Below the pieces are notes generated by a model. The model was not told the origin of the DNA and searched no databases. It saw nothing but the letters and a program-made list of their open reading frames with translations. The position numbers were made by a program, and so were the translations under genes. Positions 36,045 through 45,382 of a stretch of 64,000 bases of DNA are shown piece by piece. Every line of letters begins with the position of its first letter. Positions within the stretch are counted from its first letter, which is position 1. This DNA comes from Streptomyces sp. NBC_01476 (GTDB taxonomy: Bacteria; Actinomycetota; Actinomycetes; Streptomycetales; Streptomycetaceae). Where the stretch lies: positions 4,713,501 through 4,777,500 of the forward strand of contig NZ_CP109446.1 in assembly GCF_036227265.1 (NCBI RefSeq), read 5' to 3'.

Positions 36045-36745
36045 ACGTCCTCCTTGCGTGAATACCCGTAGGCGCCGTGCTCCAGCTCGTGGCGCAGCCG
36101 GGCCAGCGCCCGGTGCAGGGTGCTCTTCACCGTACCTGTGGACATCCCCAGGGCGCGGGCGGTCTCCTCGGTGCTCAGCTGACCGTAGTGGCGCAGCAGC
36201 ACGACCTGCCGCTGCTTGGGCGCGAGCACCTTGAGGACGTCGCGCAGCATCTCGCGGTCGGCGCGCTGCTCGGCGCCGTCGTCCACGCCGGCATCCGGCA
36301 GCAGGTCGCCGATCGGCACCTCCTCAAGACGGCGGCTGCGCCACCACTCGGTACGGGTGTTGATCATCACCCGGCGCATGTACGCGTCGGCGAGGGCCTT
36401 GTCGGCGATGGCGTCCCAGCGGGGGTAGGTGCGGACCAGGGCGACCTGGACGAGGTCCTGGGCGTCGGTGGGGTCGGGTACGAGGCGGCGGGCGCTGCGC
36501 AGCAGGGCGTCCCGGCGGGTGCGGACGTACTCCTCGAACGCGAGTACGTTCCGGGTCGCTTCACCGGTGCCGGTGGTGCCCGTGGGCCTGGTGGTGTCGC
36601 CGGTCGCGGTGCCGGTCGTCCCGGTGGGCCCGGTGCCGTGTGTGCCGGTCGTCCCGGTCGCCGTGTCGCGGGTCGCCGTCAGTGTCGTCGGCATCGTCGC
36701 CGTCGCTGTCGCTGTCGCCGCCGCGGTAACTTCCGTCGCTGCCAT
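36032..36745 (-). CDS. sigE: ECF sigma factor SigE with Thr/Gly-rich N-terminal extension
   Basis: 237 residues; ATG 36745 with GGAGG upstream. The sigma core starts near residue 70: FEEYVRTRRDALLRSARRLV, DPTDAQDLVQVALVRTYPRW (region 2) and LLRHYGQLSTEETARALGMS, TGTVKSTLHRALARLRHELE (region 4), a close match to Streptomyces SigE. Preceding it are about 67 residues of low complexity, roughly 40% Thr (TATATATMPT, GTTGTHGTGPTGTTGTATGD). S. coelicolor SigE starts almost directly at the core. No internal start is evident near the core, so the extension is probably translated. SigE directs cell-wall stress genes. Confidence 0.93.
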   Translation of the reverse strand: MAATEVTAAATATATATMPTTLTATRDTATGTTGTHGTGPTGTTGTATGDTTRPTGTTGTGEATRNVLAFEEYVRTRRDALLRSARRLVPDPTDAQDLVQVALVRTYPRWDAIADKALADAYMRRVMINTRTEWWRSRRLEEVPIGDLLPDAGVDDGAEQRADREMLRDVLKVLAPKQRQVVLLRHYGQLSTEETARALGMSTGTVKSTLHRALARLRHELEHGAYGYSRKEDVCAA

Positions 36746-36935
36746 TGGTGCCTCCACCCCGTTGCGTGTTCCGGTCAGTCGGGGGCCTTGCGGCCACCGG
36801 CTGAGCTCGAAGCTACGGAGCGGATGTTGGGCTTTCGCCATGGTCAGCGCTCGGCAAACGCACAGCAGCCCATCGGTTCTGTAACGGCGTGCCGAATGGG
36901 GCGGAAAGGGGCAGAAAAGCAGCGGGTGGGGCGGG

Positions 36936-37982
36936 TCAGGCCGGCAGCCGGAAGGTGTCGCCGTCCAGCGGTTCCACCAGGCCGTCGGCCACCAGTCCGT
37001 CCAGCGCCCGGGCCCGCTGCACGGGATCGTGCCAGACCGCGTCCAGCGCCGCCTTCGGCACCGGGCCTGCCGACGCGCGCAGGACGGCCAGCAGCCGGCC
37101 GCGCACCTGGCGGTCGGTGCCGGCGTAGGACTGGGCCTTGCGGGGCGGTCCGTCGTGCGCCGGGGAGCCGGCCAGCCGCCAGGCGCAGCGGGCCGCGACC
37201 GGGCAGGCGGCACACGCGGGGGAGCGGGCGCCGCAGACGAGGGCGCCCAGCTCCATGGTGGCCGCGGCCCAGCGGGCGGCGGTCGACTCGTCGGCGGGCA
37301 GCAGTCCGACGGCGGTACGGCGCTCGGCGGCGGTGGTCGCGTTCGGCGGGTACTCCACCCCGGTCACCAGCCGGGCGAAGACCCGTCGGACGTTGGTGTC
37401 GAGCACGATGTGCCGGCGGCCGTACGCGAAGGAGGCGACCGCCGCCGCGGTGTACTCGCCGACGCCGGGCAGCGCCAGCAACTGGGCATGGTCGTGCGGG
37501 ACTTCACCGCCGTGCTGCTGCGCTATGGCGGTGGCCGCGGCGTGCAGCCGCAGCGCGCGGCGCGGGTAGCCCAGGCGGCCCCAGGCACGGACGGCCTCGC
37601 CCGGGGGCTCGGCCGCGAGATCGGCGGGGCGCGGCCAGCGGGCCAGCCACTCGGCGTGCACCGGCAGCACCCGGCTGACCGGGGTCTGCTGGAGCATGAA
37701 CTCGCTGACCATCACCGACCAGGCGCCGGCGTCGGGGCGGCGCCACGGCAGGTCCCGCGCGTGTTCGTCGAACCAGTCGATCACCAGGTCGTGCAGCTCG
37801 GTCACGGCGGCCGGCACAGCCACGGCCGCGGCGGTCACAGTGGCGCGGGCCGGAGCCGGAGCCGAGGCGCGGGCCGGGGCCGAGGCGCGGTCAGGCGCGG
37901 AGGCGAGACCGGGCGCGGGCGCGGCGGCAGTGAGGTCGGCGGTGTCGGCTGTGTCGGCTGTGTCGCGGAGATCTGTGCTCAT
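36936..37982 (-). CDS. mutY: A/G-specific adenine glycosylase MutY
   Basis: 348 residues from ATG 37982 (a GTG at 38003 would add 7). Helix-hairpin-helix glycosylase with LLALPGVGEYTAAAVASFAY and catalytic-type Asp in IVLDTNVRRVFARLV; FMLQQTPVSRVLPVHAEWL is the substrate-side motif. The 4Fe-4S ligands are C-X6-C-X2-C-X5-C (CGARSPACAACPVAARC). It removes adenine mispaired with 8-oxoguanine. A low-complexity Ala/Pro/Thr N-terminus (APARASAPAPARATVTAAA) precedes the domain. The C-terminal NUDIX-like domain of classical MutY appears reduced or absent, as in many actinomycetes. Confidence 0.94.
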   Translation of the reverse strand: MSTDLRDTADTADTADLTAAAPAPGLASAPDRASAPARASAPAPARATVTAAAVAVPAAVTELHDLVIDWFDEHARDLPWRRPDAGAWSVMVSEFMLQQTPVSRVLPVHAEWLARWPRPADLAAEPPGEAVRAWGRLGYPRRALRLHAAATAIAQQHGGEVPHDHAQLLALPGVGEYTAAAVASFAYGRRHIVLDTNVRRVFARLVTGVEYPPNATTAAERRTAVGLLPADESTAARWAAATMELGALVCGARSPACAACPVAARCAWRLAGSPAHDGPPRKAQSYAGTDRQVRGRLLAVLRASAGPVPKAALDAVWHDPVQRARALDGLVADGLVEPLDGDTFRLPA

Positions 37983-38169
37983 GGCGGTCCGATCCTCGCA
38001 CACCGGGGGCCGCGGGCCGGAACGGGTGGTGACGAGGGGCGGCGGAGAGTGACGGTACGGGGCGCGCGAGGCGGATCGGCGGCCGGTTAAACGTGATGAT
38101 CGGCAAAGACCGTATGCCGAGCGGCGGGTGATGCGGCGGCAGACGGGTGATCTCCCCTAGAGTTCGCCT

Positions 38170-39063
38170 GTGGGCTCAATGCGCAATCCCGTCGGACCTC
38201 TGCCATCCTCCATCTACTGGCGGCGGCGGGCCGTTGCGCTCTGCCTGCTCGCGCTGGTGATCGCGATCGTCGTCTGGGGGCTCACCTCCGGCGGTGGCGG
38301 CGGTGGCGGGGGGAACGGCTCGGGTGCGCCCAGCGGTTCGCACACCCCGGTGGCCACGATCACGCCGGGACCCGATCCCAGCGGCACCCACATCAGCGGA
38401 CGCCCCGGTGGCCGCGACACCTCGCCGAGCGGTGACGGCGCCGCCAACGGCGGTTCCGACGACGGCGGTTCGGCGGCCGGCGCCGGTTCGGCCGGTGACA
38501 CCGCCGGCTCCGACGGCGCCACCACCGGCGGTACGGGCGGCGGCACCGCCGGATCGGGCGGCTCCGACGGCACCGCGGCCGGCGGCACCGGCGCGAGCGG
38601 CGGTGGTTCGTCCTCCTCCGGCGGGTCAACCACGGGCGGGGAACTCCCCGTTGGCTCCACGCTGCCCGACTGCGCCCCCGGCGCCGTGCAGTTGTCGCTG
38701 GCCAGCGCGCAGAACACGTACTCGCCAGGTCAGACCCCGGCGTTCCAGCTGCGGGCCACCAACTCATCGGACATCACCTGCAAGGTGGACTTCGCACCGT
38801 CCAAGGCGGTGTTCACCATCACCAGGGCGGCCGACAACAGCCACGTCTGGGCGTCGAACGACTGCCCGGCCACCGGCTCCCACCTGATGCAGGTGCCCGC
38901 GCACGGCTCCACCACGTACACCCTGCGCTGGAACGGCAAGACCAGCTCGCCGCAGTGCGCCAAGCCCAAGGGTCAGCAGGCCGCCCCGGGCACCTATCTG
39001 GTGCAGGCGGCGCTGGCCGGATACGGCAGCAAGCAGGCGTCGTTCGTCCTGTCCGCTGACTGA
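38170..39063 (+). CDS. Membrane-anchored protein with Gly/Ser stalk and Ig-like C-terminal domain
   Basis: 297 residues from GTG 38170. A single N-terminal transmembrane helix (about 22-40, AVALCLLALVIAIVVWGLTS) orients the rest outward. Residues about 41-160 are Gly/Ser/Thr/Ala low complexity forming a flexible stalk. The C-terminal about 125 residues (VGSTLPDCAPGAVQLSLASA ... NSSDITCKVDFAPSKAVFTI) look like a small beta-sandwich with two Cys pairs. No enzyme motif. It is between mutY and the GH35 gene, divergent from mutY. Confidence 0.78.
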   Translation: MGSMRNPVGPLPSSIYWRRRAVALCLLALVIAIVVWGLTSGGGGGGGGNGSGAPSGSHTPVATITPGPDPSGTHISGRPGGRDTSPSGDGAANGGSDDGGSAAGAGSAGDTAGSDGATTGGTGGGTAGSGGSDGTAAGGTGASGGGSSSSGGSTTGGELPVGSTLPDCAPGAVQLSLASAQNTYSPGQTPAFQLRATNSSDITCKVDFAPSKAVFTITRAADNSHVWASNDCPATGSHLMQVPAHGSTTYTLRWNGKTSSPQCAKPKGQQAAPGTYLVQAALAGYGSKQASFVLSAD

Positions 39064-39087
39064 CCGGCGGCCGTACGTCCCGGGTGC

Positions 39088-39117
39088 GCGGTTCTGGTCG
39101 TTCCTGAGCAGAACCGC
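39088..39117 (+). terminator. 9-bp perfect inverted repeat after the stalk-protein gene
   Basis: GCGGTTCTG-N12-CAGAACCGC follows the stop at 39063 by 24 bp. There is no T-run. Terminator is the likely role; an operator for the GH35 gene downstream is possible. Confidence 0.45.
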
Positions 39118-39143
39118 CCCGGAGGCGTTCTCTGTCCGAACCA

Positions 39144-39172
39144 TTGACGGCCCTTCGGGCCGGGCTTACCGT
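39144..39172 (+). promoter_or_regulatory. Housekeeping-type promoter of the GH35 gene
   Basis: TTGACG, a 17-bp spacer containing GGCCCTTCGGGCC, and TACCGT (TAnnnT type) fit the HrdB consensus. It ends 63 bp before the GTG start at 39236. A GAAC-N16-TCTG sequence (39111-39134), resembling the ECF SigE pattern, lies just upstream. Confidence 0.5.
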
Positions 39173-39235
39173 CACTTCGCGCGCGTTTCAACATTCTTCG
39201 ACAGAGCCGAACGAATCTCGTCAAGGAGAAACGTA

Positions 39236-42196
39236 GTGGAGCTGACTCGTCGTACCTTCGGAGCCCTGACCGGATCCGCCGCACTCTCCCTGGCGCTCCC
39301 CACCGCCGCCTACGCCACCCCGCAGCACCGCCCGACGCCGCCGCACACCGTCACCTTCGACCGGTACTCGGTGATCATCGACGGCCGGCGGGTGCCGCTC
39401 TGGTCGGGCGAACTGCACCCGTTCCGGCTGCCCAGCCCCTCGCTCTGGCGCGATGTGCTGCAGAAGCTGAGAGCCAACGGCTACAACGCGGTCAGCATCT
39501 ACGTCTCCTGGAACTACCACTCGGCCGCGCCGGGGAGCTACGACTTCACCGGCGTACGGGACCTCGGCCTCTTCCTGCGGACGGCAGCCGAGACCGGCCT
39601 CTACGTCATCGCCCGCCCCGGCCCGTACATCAACGCCGAGGTGGACGCAGGTGGTTACCCCGGCTGGCTGACCGCGACCGCCGCCAAGGCCCGCAGCAAC
39701 GACCCGGTGTACCTCGGCTACGTGGACGAGTACCTGACCGCCGTCAACGCCGTGATCAAGCGCTACCTCCACACCAAGGGCACCGGCAGCGTCATCCTCT
39801 ACCAGCTGGAGAACGAGTACGCGTCGCACGTCAACGACGCCACCGGCAAGGGGTACATGGAGCACCTCTACGCCAAGGTCCGCGCCGACGGCATCGACGT
39901 ACCGCTCTTCCACAACGACAAGGGCCGCAACGGGTACTGGACGCCCGGGAGTTTCCCCACCGGCACCGAACAGGGCCGCTACCTCTACGCCTTCGACGGC
40001 TACCCCTCGCCGACCGGAACGCCCCCCGACTGGGGCTACTTCGGCACCGGCGGGCCGAAGGGCGGCACCACCGCCAGCCCCGACACCCCGGGATTCACCG
40101 CGGAGTTCGGCGGCGGCTGGTTCGACCCGTGGGGCGGCGCGGAGTTCGGCGGCCTCGGGTACGCCGAGTCGCGCCGCACCCGGGACGCCGGGTACGAACG
40201 CCGCTTCTACCTCACCAATCTGGCCAACGGCATCAAGGTCCACAACGTCTACATGACCTTCGGCGGCACCTCCTGGGGCTGGCTGCCCGCGCCGGTCGTC
40301 TACACCTCGTACGACTACGGCGCCGCCATCGACGAGGCCCGCAACCAGACCTCCAAGCTCGTGCCGATGCACCAGATCGGCTCGATGCTCGCCGGCTTCC
40401 CCGATCTCGCGGAACTCGACCGGGCCGAGGACACCGCCGCCGACAGCACGGCGGTCCGGGTCTACCACCTGGCCAATCCCGACCGCGGCTCCCATGTCTA
40501 TCTGCTGCGCAACGACACGTCGAAGGACGCCAGTTGCACCCTGCCGGTGGTCACCGCCGCCGGGACCCTCACCGTGCCCGCCGACGGCGGACTGAAGGTG
40601 GGGACCAAGGACATGAAGCTGATCGCCACCAACCTCTCGCTCGGCCGGCGCGCGCTGCTCTACACCACCGCCCAGCCGATGCTGCGGGCACCGGGCGCGG
40701 ACCAGGACCTCGCGGTGCTGACCGGCCGCCCGGGAGATCCTGTCGAGACCGTCCTGACCTGCCGGACACGGCCGGTGGTCAGGGTGCTGTCCGGCGCCGC
40801 GCAGAGCGTGTACGACGCCCAGGCGCACACCCTGCGGATCAACAGCGCCCTGGACGGCCTGGCCCAGGTGCTGGTCGAAGGCGGCGGCAGCGACGTGCCG
40901 CTGCTGCTGCTCCTCGCCGACGACACGGCCGCCGCCACACTGTGGTCGCAGGAGACGGACGCCGGCACGGTGCTGGTCAGCGGCCCGGCGCTGCTGCGGA
41001 CGGCCGACCGCAGCGGGACCGTACTGCGGCTCACCGGCGACACCGCGGCGCCGTCCGGACTTGAGGTCTGGGCGCCGCGCGGCATCCGGCGGATCACCTG
41101 GAACGGCCGCCAGGTCGACGTCCGTTCCACCGCCGGCGGCAGCCTGCTGGCACGCCGACAGCTCGCCGGCCCCGCGCCGGTCCGGCTGCCGGCCCTGACC
41201 GGCTGGCGATATGCCGCGGAGAACCCGGAGGCCGCCGCGGACTTCGACGACCGCTCCTGGCGGGTCTGCGACCTGACCACCTCGTACAGCACCACCAAGC
41301 TGCCGGCCGGGCAGCCGGCCGTGCTCTTCGCGGACGACTACGGCTTCCACTACGGCGACGTCTGGTACCGGGCGCGGGTGGCCGACGCGACCGAGGCCCA
41401 GACGCTCGCGCTGTCGTACGCGGCCGGCACCCAGGGCCTGCTCATGGCCTGGTGGGACGGACAGCCGCTGGGTACCGACCGGCTGCCGGTGCCCACCAAG
41501 GCGCAGGACACGCAGGGCACCTGGACGGCCACCGCCACCTTCGCCGTACCCGCGGAGCTGCGCGGGACCGGGCCGCACACGGTCGCGGTGCTCGTCCGCA
41601 AGATGGCCCACGAGGAGGACGGCGGCGCCAACGACGCCTTCAAGTCCGCCCGCGGGCTGACCGCAGCCACCCTCGACGGCAGCCCCCTGACCTGGCGCAT
41701 CCAGGGCGCCGCCGGTACGGACCGGGTCCGCGGCCCGCTCAACACCGGTGGTCTGTACGGCGAACGCAGCGGCTGGCACCTGCCGGGCTTCCCCGATCAC
41801 GAAGGGCACGGCTGGCAGCCGGTCACGCTGCCGCACAGCGAGACCCGGCAGGGCGTCAGCTGGTACCGCACCACCTTCCGGCTCGACGTCGACCACGACG
41901 TGGACGCCTCGATCGGCCTGACCCTGACCGACGACCCGGCACGCGCCTACCGGGTGCAGATCTTCCTCAACGGCTGGAATCTCGGCCAGTACATCAACGA
42001 CGTCGGGCCGCAGCACACCTTCGTCCTGCCGGGCGGCATCCTCGGCACCCGCGGCATCAACACGCTGGCCCTCGCGGTCGTCGCGGACGGCACCACCCCC
42101 GCGGGCCTCCCCCAGCCCACCCTCACGCTCCTCGGCGCGGTCGCGGGCGGCGTACCGGTGACGCCCGTCAGCTCACCGGGCTACCGCCACCCCTGA
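39236..42196 (+). CDS. Secreted GH35 beta-galactosidase
   Basis: 986 residues; GTG 39236 with AAGGAG about 8 nt upstream. Signal peptide with an Arg pair (LTRRTFGALTGSAALSLALP, then AYA), so Tat export is possible. GH35 barrel: WSGELHPFRLPSPSLWRDVL, YQLENEYASHV (acid/base Glu) and FTAEFGGGWFDPWGG (nucleophile Glu). C-terminal beta-sandwich jelly-roll domains follow. It hydrolyses terminal beta-galactosides from polysaccharides or glycoproteins outside the cell. Size agrees with large secreted GH35 proteins. Confidence 0.93.
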   Translation: MELTRRTFGALTGSAALSLALPTAAYATPQHRPTPPHTVTFDRYSVIIDGRRVPLWSGELHPFRLPSPSLWRDVLQKLRANGYNAVSIYVSWNYHSAAPGSYDFTGVRDLGLFLRTAAETGLYVIARPGPYINAEVDAGGYPGWLTATAAKARSNDPVYLGYVDEYLTAVNAVIKRYLHTKGTGSVILYQLENEYASHVNDATGKGYMEHLYAKVRADGIDVPLFHNDKGRNGYWTPGSFPTGTEQGRYLYAFDGYPSPTGTPPDWGYFGTGGPKGGTTASPDTPGFTAEFGGGWFDPWGGAEFGGLGYAESRRTRDAGYERRFYLTNLANGIKVHNVYMTFGGTSWGWLPAPVVYTSYDYGAAIDEARNQTSKLVPMHQIGSMLAGFPDLAELDRAEDTAADSTAVRVYHLANPDRGSHVYLLRNDTSKDASCTLPVVTAAGTLTVPADGGLKVGTKDMKLIATNLSLGRRALLYTTAQPMLRAPGADQDLAVLTGRPGDPVETVLTCRTRPVVRVLSGAAQSVYDAQAHTLRINSALDGLAQVLVEGGGSDVPLLLLLADDTAAATLWSQETDAGTVLVSGPALLRTADRSGTVLRLTGDTAAPSGLEVWAPRGIRRITWNGRQVDVRSTAGGSLLARRQLAGPAPVRLPALTGWRYAAENPEAAADFDDRSWRVCDLTTSYSTTKLPAGQPAVLFADDYGFHYGDVWYRARVADATEAQTLALSYAAGTQGLLMAWWDGQPLGTDRLPVPTKAQDTQGTWTATATFAVPAELRGTGPHTVAVLVRKMAHEEDGGANDAFKSARGLTAATLDGSPLTWRIQGAAGTDRVRGPLNTGGLYGERSGWHLPGFPDHEGHGWQPVTLPHSETRQGVSWYRTTFRLDVDHDVDASIGLTLTDDPARAYRVQIFLNGWNLGQYINDVGPQHTFVLPGGILGTRGINTLALAVVADGTTPAGLPQPTLTLLGAVAGGVPVTPVSSPGYRHP

Positions 42197-42207
42197 CCCG
42201 GAACGGC

Positions 42208-42233
42208 GCCCCCCCAGGGCCTCTGGGGGGGGC
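42208..42233. terminator. GC-rich hairpin between convergent GH35 and disA genes
   Basis: GCCCCCCCAG-N5-CTGGGGGGGGC forms a 10-bp stem with one unpaired G. It is 12 bp after the GH35 stop and 45 bp before the disA stop, and can serve both directions. No T-tract. Confidence 0.55.
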
Positions 42234-42277
42234 ACGGCACCACGCGCGGTGCCCCGTTCCCGGCCAACCCCGCGGAG

Positions 42278-43405
42278 CTACACGTAGCGCTCAAGGATGG
42301 AGGACTCCGCCAGGCGGGAGAGGCCCTCGCGGACCGAGCGGGCGCGGGCCTCGCCGACGCCGTCCACCGCCTGCAGATCGTCCACGCTCGCCGCCAGCAG
42401 CTTCTGCAGCCCGCCGAAGTGGTCCACCAGCCGCTCGATGACAGTGTTGGGCAGCCGCGGCACCTTCGCCAGCAGCCGGTAACCACGCGGCGAGACCGCG
42501 GAGTCCAGCGACTCGGGGGAGCCGGTGTAACCCAAGGCCCTTGCCACCGTGGTGAGTTCGATGAGATCGCCCTGCGGCAGGGTGTCCAGTTCGACCAGCG
42601 CCTCCGGCACCGTGCGGGTGCGCTTGGCGGTCGGCTCGGGCACGTAGTCCCGTGCCACCAGGTCCCGTTCGGGCTCCACCCCGGCGATCAGCTCGTCCAG
42701 CTGGAGCGACAGCAGCCGCCCGTCGGTGCCCAGCTCGATGACGTACTCGGCGATCTCGGTGGCGATCCGGCGCACCATCTCCAGCCGCTGCGCGACCGCG
42801 GTGACGTCCCGTACCGTCACCAGGTCCTCGATCTCCAGCGCGGAGAGCGTGCCGGCCACCTCGTCGAGCCGCAGCTTGTACCGCTCCAGGGTGGCCAGCG
42901 CCTGGTTGGCCCGGGACAGGATCGCCGCGGAGTCCTCCAGGACCCGGCGCTGGCCGTCCACGTAGAGCGCGATCAGCCGCATCGACTGGCTGACCGAGAC
43001 CACCGGGTAGTTGACCTGGCGGCTGACCCGGTCGGCGGTGCGGTGCCGGGTGCCGGTCTCCTCGGTGGGGATCGCCGGGTCCGGCACGAGCTGCACGCCG
43101 GCCCGCAGGATCTTGGTGATGTCCTTGTCGATGATGAGCGCGCCGTCCAGCTTGCACAGCTCGCGCAGGCGGGTCGCGGTGAACTCGACATCGAGGACGA
43201 AACCGCCGGTGCACAGGGACTCGACGGTCTTGTCCATGCCCAGCACGATGAGGCCGCCCGTGTTGCCGCGGACGATGCGCTCCAGGCCGTCGCGCAGGGC
43301 GGTGCCGGGTGCGACGGCGCTCAGTGAGGCGCGCATCAGCCCGCCGTCGGCGGACGGGCCTGCGCCGGACCTGGCGCCGCCCCCTGCCCGGTCGTTGGCT
43401 GCCAC
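42278..43405 (-). CDS. disA: DisA diadenylate cyclase / DNA-scanning protein
   Basis: 375 residues; GTG 43405 with GGAGG upstream. N-terminal DAC domain with DGA (LDGALIIDKDITKIL, about 83) and RHR (TGTRHRTADRVSRQ) active-site motifs makes c-di-AMP from two ATP. A helical linker and C-terminal HhH domain (ALVELDTLPQGDLIELTTVA ... DLQAVDGVGEARARSVREGL) bind branched DNA. The N-terminal Gly/Ala tail is variable. It shares a neighbourhood with radA, its usual partner, 378 bp upstream on the same strand. Confidence 0.97.
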   Translation of the reverse strand: MAANDRAGGGARSGAGPSADGGLMRASLSAVAPGTALRDGLERIVRGNTGGLIVLGMDKTVESLCTGGFVLDVEFTATRLRELCKLDGALIIDKDITKILRAGVQLVPDPAIPTEETGTRHRTADRVSRQVNYPVVSVSQSMRLIALYVDGQRRVLEDSAAILSRANQALATLERYKLRLDEVAGTLSALEIEDLVTVRDVTAVAQRLEMVRRIATEIAEYVIELGTDGRLLSLQLDELIAGVEPERDLVARDYVPEPTAKRTRTVPEALVELDTLPQGDLIELTTVARALGYTGSPESLDSAVSPRGYRLLAKVPRLPNTVIERLVDHFGGLQKLLAASVDDLQAVDGVGEARARSVREGLSRLAESSILERYV

Positions 43406-43783
43406 TCTGCAATCCTCCGGTAGCTACGGTGCCCACTGCCGACTCGGCGAGAGGCGAGACCAGGCCAAAGTTTACGTCGTCCGGTTGCGGGCGCGGGGCG
43501 TCGCGCCCGCGGCGCGGGCGGTTCCCACCCGGGGCGGCGTTCTTCGGGTGCGGCTCTTCGCGCCGGTGAGCGGGGTGTTCCGGCCCGTGCGCACCGGCGC
43601 GGACCGCGGGCCGGCCCGCCGTCTTTCACGGCCTTCCGCCCCCTGCCGCCGGCTGCCCGCGCGCCCCGGACCGCGCCGGGCGCCCCGGGACGCTTCGGCC
43701 CTGTCCCGGGCCGTCGGGATGCGTCGGCCCTGTCCCGGGCGTCCCAGGACGCCCCGGCCCCGGCGGGCGGGATGCGTCAGCCC
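43406..43783. repeat. GC-rich spacer with imperfect 29-bp repeats between disA and radA
   Basis: From about 43688 there are two to three copies of a unit starting GGACGCTTCGGCCCTGTCCC / GGATGCGTCGGCCCTGTCCC (43688, 43717, 43747 partial). The rest has no credible gene; a promoter for disA must lie near the disA end (43440-43480). Confidence 0.55.
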
Positions 43784-45166
43784 TCAGGCCCGGGTCCGCT
43801 GGGGCAGGGCCCGCAGTGCGTCGCCGATGTCCGCGACCTCGATCACCTTCATGCCCGCCGGGACCTTGCCCGGGTCCGGGGGCACCAGGGCGTGGGTGAA
43901 ACCGAGCCGGTGGGCCTCGGAGAGGCGCCGTTGGACGCCGGTGACCCGGCGCACCTCGCCGGCCAGGCCGACCTCGCCGATCGCGACCAGATTCTGCGGC
44001 AGCGGCGTGTCGATGGCCGCGCTGGCCAGCGCCAGGGCGACCGCGAGATCCGCGGCAGGCTCGGTGAGCTTCACCCCGCCCACGGTGGCCGTGTAGATGT
44101 CCTGCTTGCCGATGGACTTGATCCGCCCGCGCTGCTCAAGCACCGCCAGCATCATCGAGACCCGGGAGTTCTCCAGGCCGGAGGTGGTGCGCCGCGGTGA
44201 GGGGATCTGCGTGTCCACGGTGAGCGCCTGCACCTCGGCGACCAGCGGCCTGCGGCCCTCCAGGGTCACGGTCAGGCAGGTGCCGGGCACGGGCTCGTCG
44301 CGCCGGGTCAGGAAGAGCCCCGAGGGGTCGGCCAGCCCGATGATCCCCTCGTCGTGCAGCTCGAAGCAGCCCACCTCGTCGGTCGCCCCGTACCGGTTCT
44401 TGATGCCGCGGATCAGCCGCAGCCGCGCGTGCCGGTCGCCCTCGAAGCTCAGCACCACGTCCACCAGGTGCTCCAGCAGCCGCGGGCCCGCGATCGAGCC
44501 GTCCTTGGTGACGTGGCCGACGAGCAGCGTGGACATGCCGCGCTCCTTCGAGGCCCGGATCAGCGCGCCGGCCACCTCGCGGATCTGCGCCACGCCGCCG
44601 GGCGCGCCGTCGATCTCCGGGGAGGCGACGGTCTGCACCGAGTCCAGCACCAGCAGCGCCGGCTTGACGTCGTCGAGATGGCCGAGCACCGCCGACAGGT
44701 CGGTCTCGGCGGCGAGATACAGGTGGTCGGCGAGCGCGCCGATCCGGTCCGCGCGCAGCCGCACCTGCGATGCCGACTCCTCACCGGTGATGTAGAGCGT
44801 GGGGGACTGGGCACTGGACGCCTTCGCCGCCACGTCGAGCAGCAGCGTGGACTTGCCGACGCCGGGCTCGCCGGCCAGCAGGACGACCGCGCCGGGCACC
44901 AGGCCGCCGCCGAGCACCCGGTCCAGCTCCGGGACGCCGGTCGAGCGGGCGGTGGCCTGGCGGCCGTCCACCTCGCCGATCCGCTGGGCCGCGGTGGTGA
45001 CCCGGCCGGGCGCGGTGGTGCGGATCGCGGGCGCGCCGCCGTATGCCTCGATCGTCCCCCACGCCTGGCACTCGCCGCACCGGCCGAGCCACTTGACGGT
45101 GGTCCAGCCGCATTCGGCGCAGCGGTAGGAGGGACGGTCCTTCGGAGCGGGCTTGCGGGTGGCCAT
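43784..45166 (-). CDS. radA: RadA/Sms DNA repair and recombination ATPase
   Basis: 460 residues; ATG 45166 chosen because the N-terminal zinc finger (CAECGWTTVKWLGRCGECQ) then sits at the family position; the frame is open far upstream, antisense to another gene. Walker A LAGEPGVGKSTLLLDVAAKA at about 97-116, the RadA-specific KNRYG (usually KNRFG) near 258, and a C-terminal Lon-like domain (AVGGVKLTEPAADLAVALAL). It promotes branch migration in homologous recombination and works with DisA. Confidence 0.96.
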   Translation of the reverse strand: MATRKPAPKDRPSYRCAECGWTTVKWLGRCGECQAWGTIEAYGGAPAIRTTAPGRVTTAAQRIGEVDGRQATARSTGVPELDRVLGGGLVPGAVVLLAGEPGVGKSTLLLDVAAKASSAQSPTLYITGEESASQVRLRADRIGALADHLYLAAETDLSAVLGHLDDVKPALLVLDSVQTVASPEIDGAPGGVAQIREVAGALIRASKERGMSTLLVGHVTKDGSIAGPRLLEHLVDVVLSFEGDRHARLRLIRGIKNRYGATDEVGCFELHDEGIIGLADPSGLFLTRRDEPVPGTCLTVTLEGRRPLVAEVQALTVDTQIPSPRRTTSGLENSRVSMMLAVLEQRGRIKSIGKQDIYTATVGGVKLTEPAADLAVALALASAAIDTPLPQNLVAIGEVGLAGEVRRVTGVQRRLSEAHRLGFTHALVPPDPGKVPAGMKVIEVADIGDALRALPQRTRA

Positions 45167-45382
45167 GCCACTCACCGTACTGGCCGGGTACGACAACCGG
45201 GGGAGCGTACGACCGCGCATGCGGCGCACATGACGCATACGGCACGGACCTCGGCCGCCAGTACGGGCGTTCACTCGTCCGGGGGGTGTTCTCGTCCCCC
45301 TTTGGGGCGGATCACTACCCATAAGGATTAATGTCAGCCCGGAACGTCGAGCCGAACGGCCTGACGGGCCTACCGTCGCCCG

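Noticed and set aside
36855..36880. SigE-dependent promoter for sigE
   Set aside because: AGAACC is present on the minus strand, but the spacing to a CGTT -10 is only 14 bp, too short for the ECF pattern. Not claimed.
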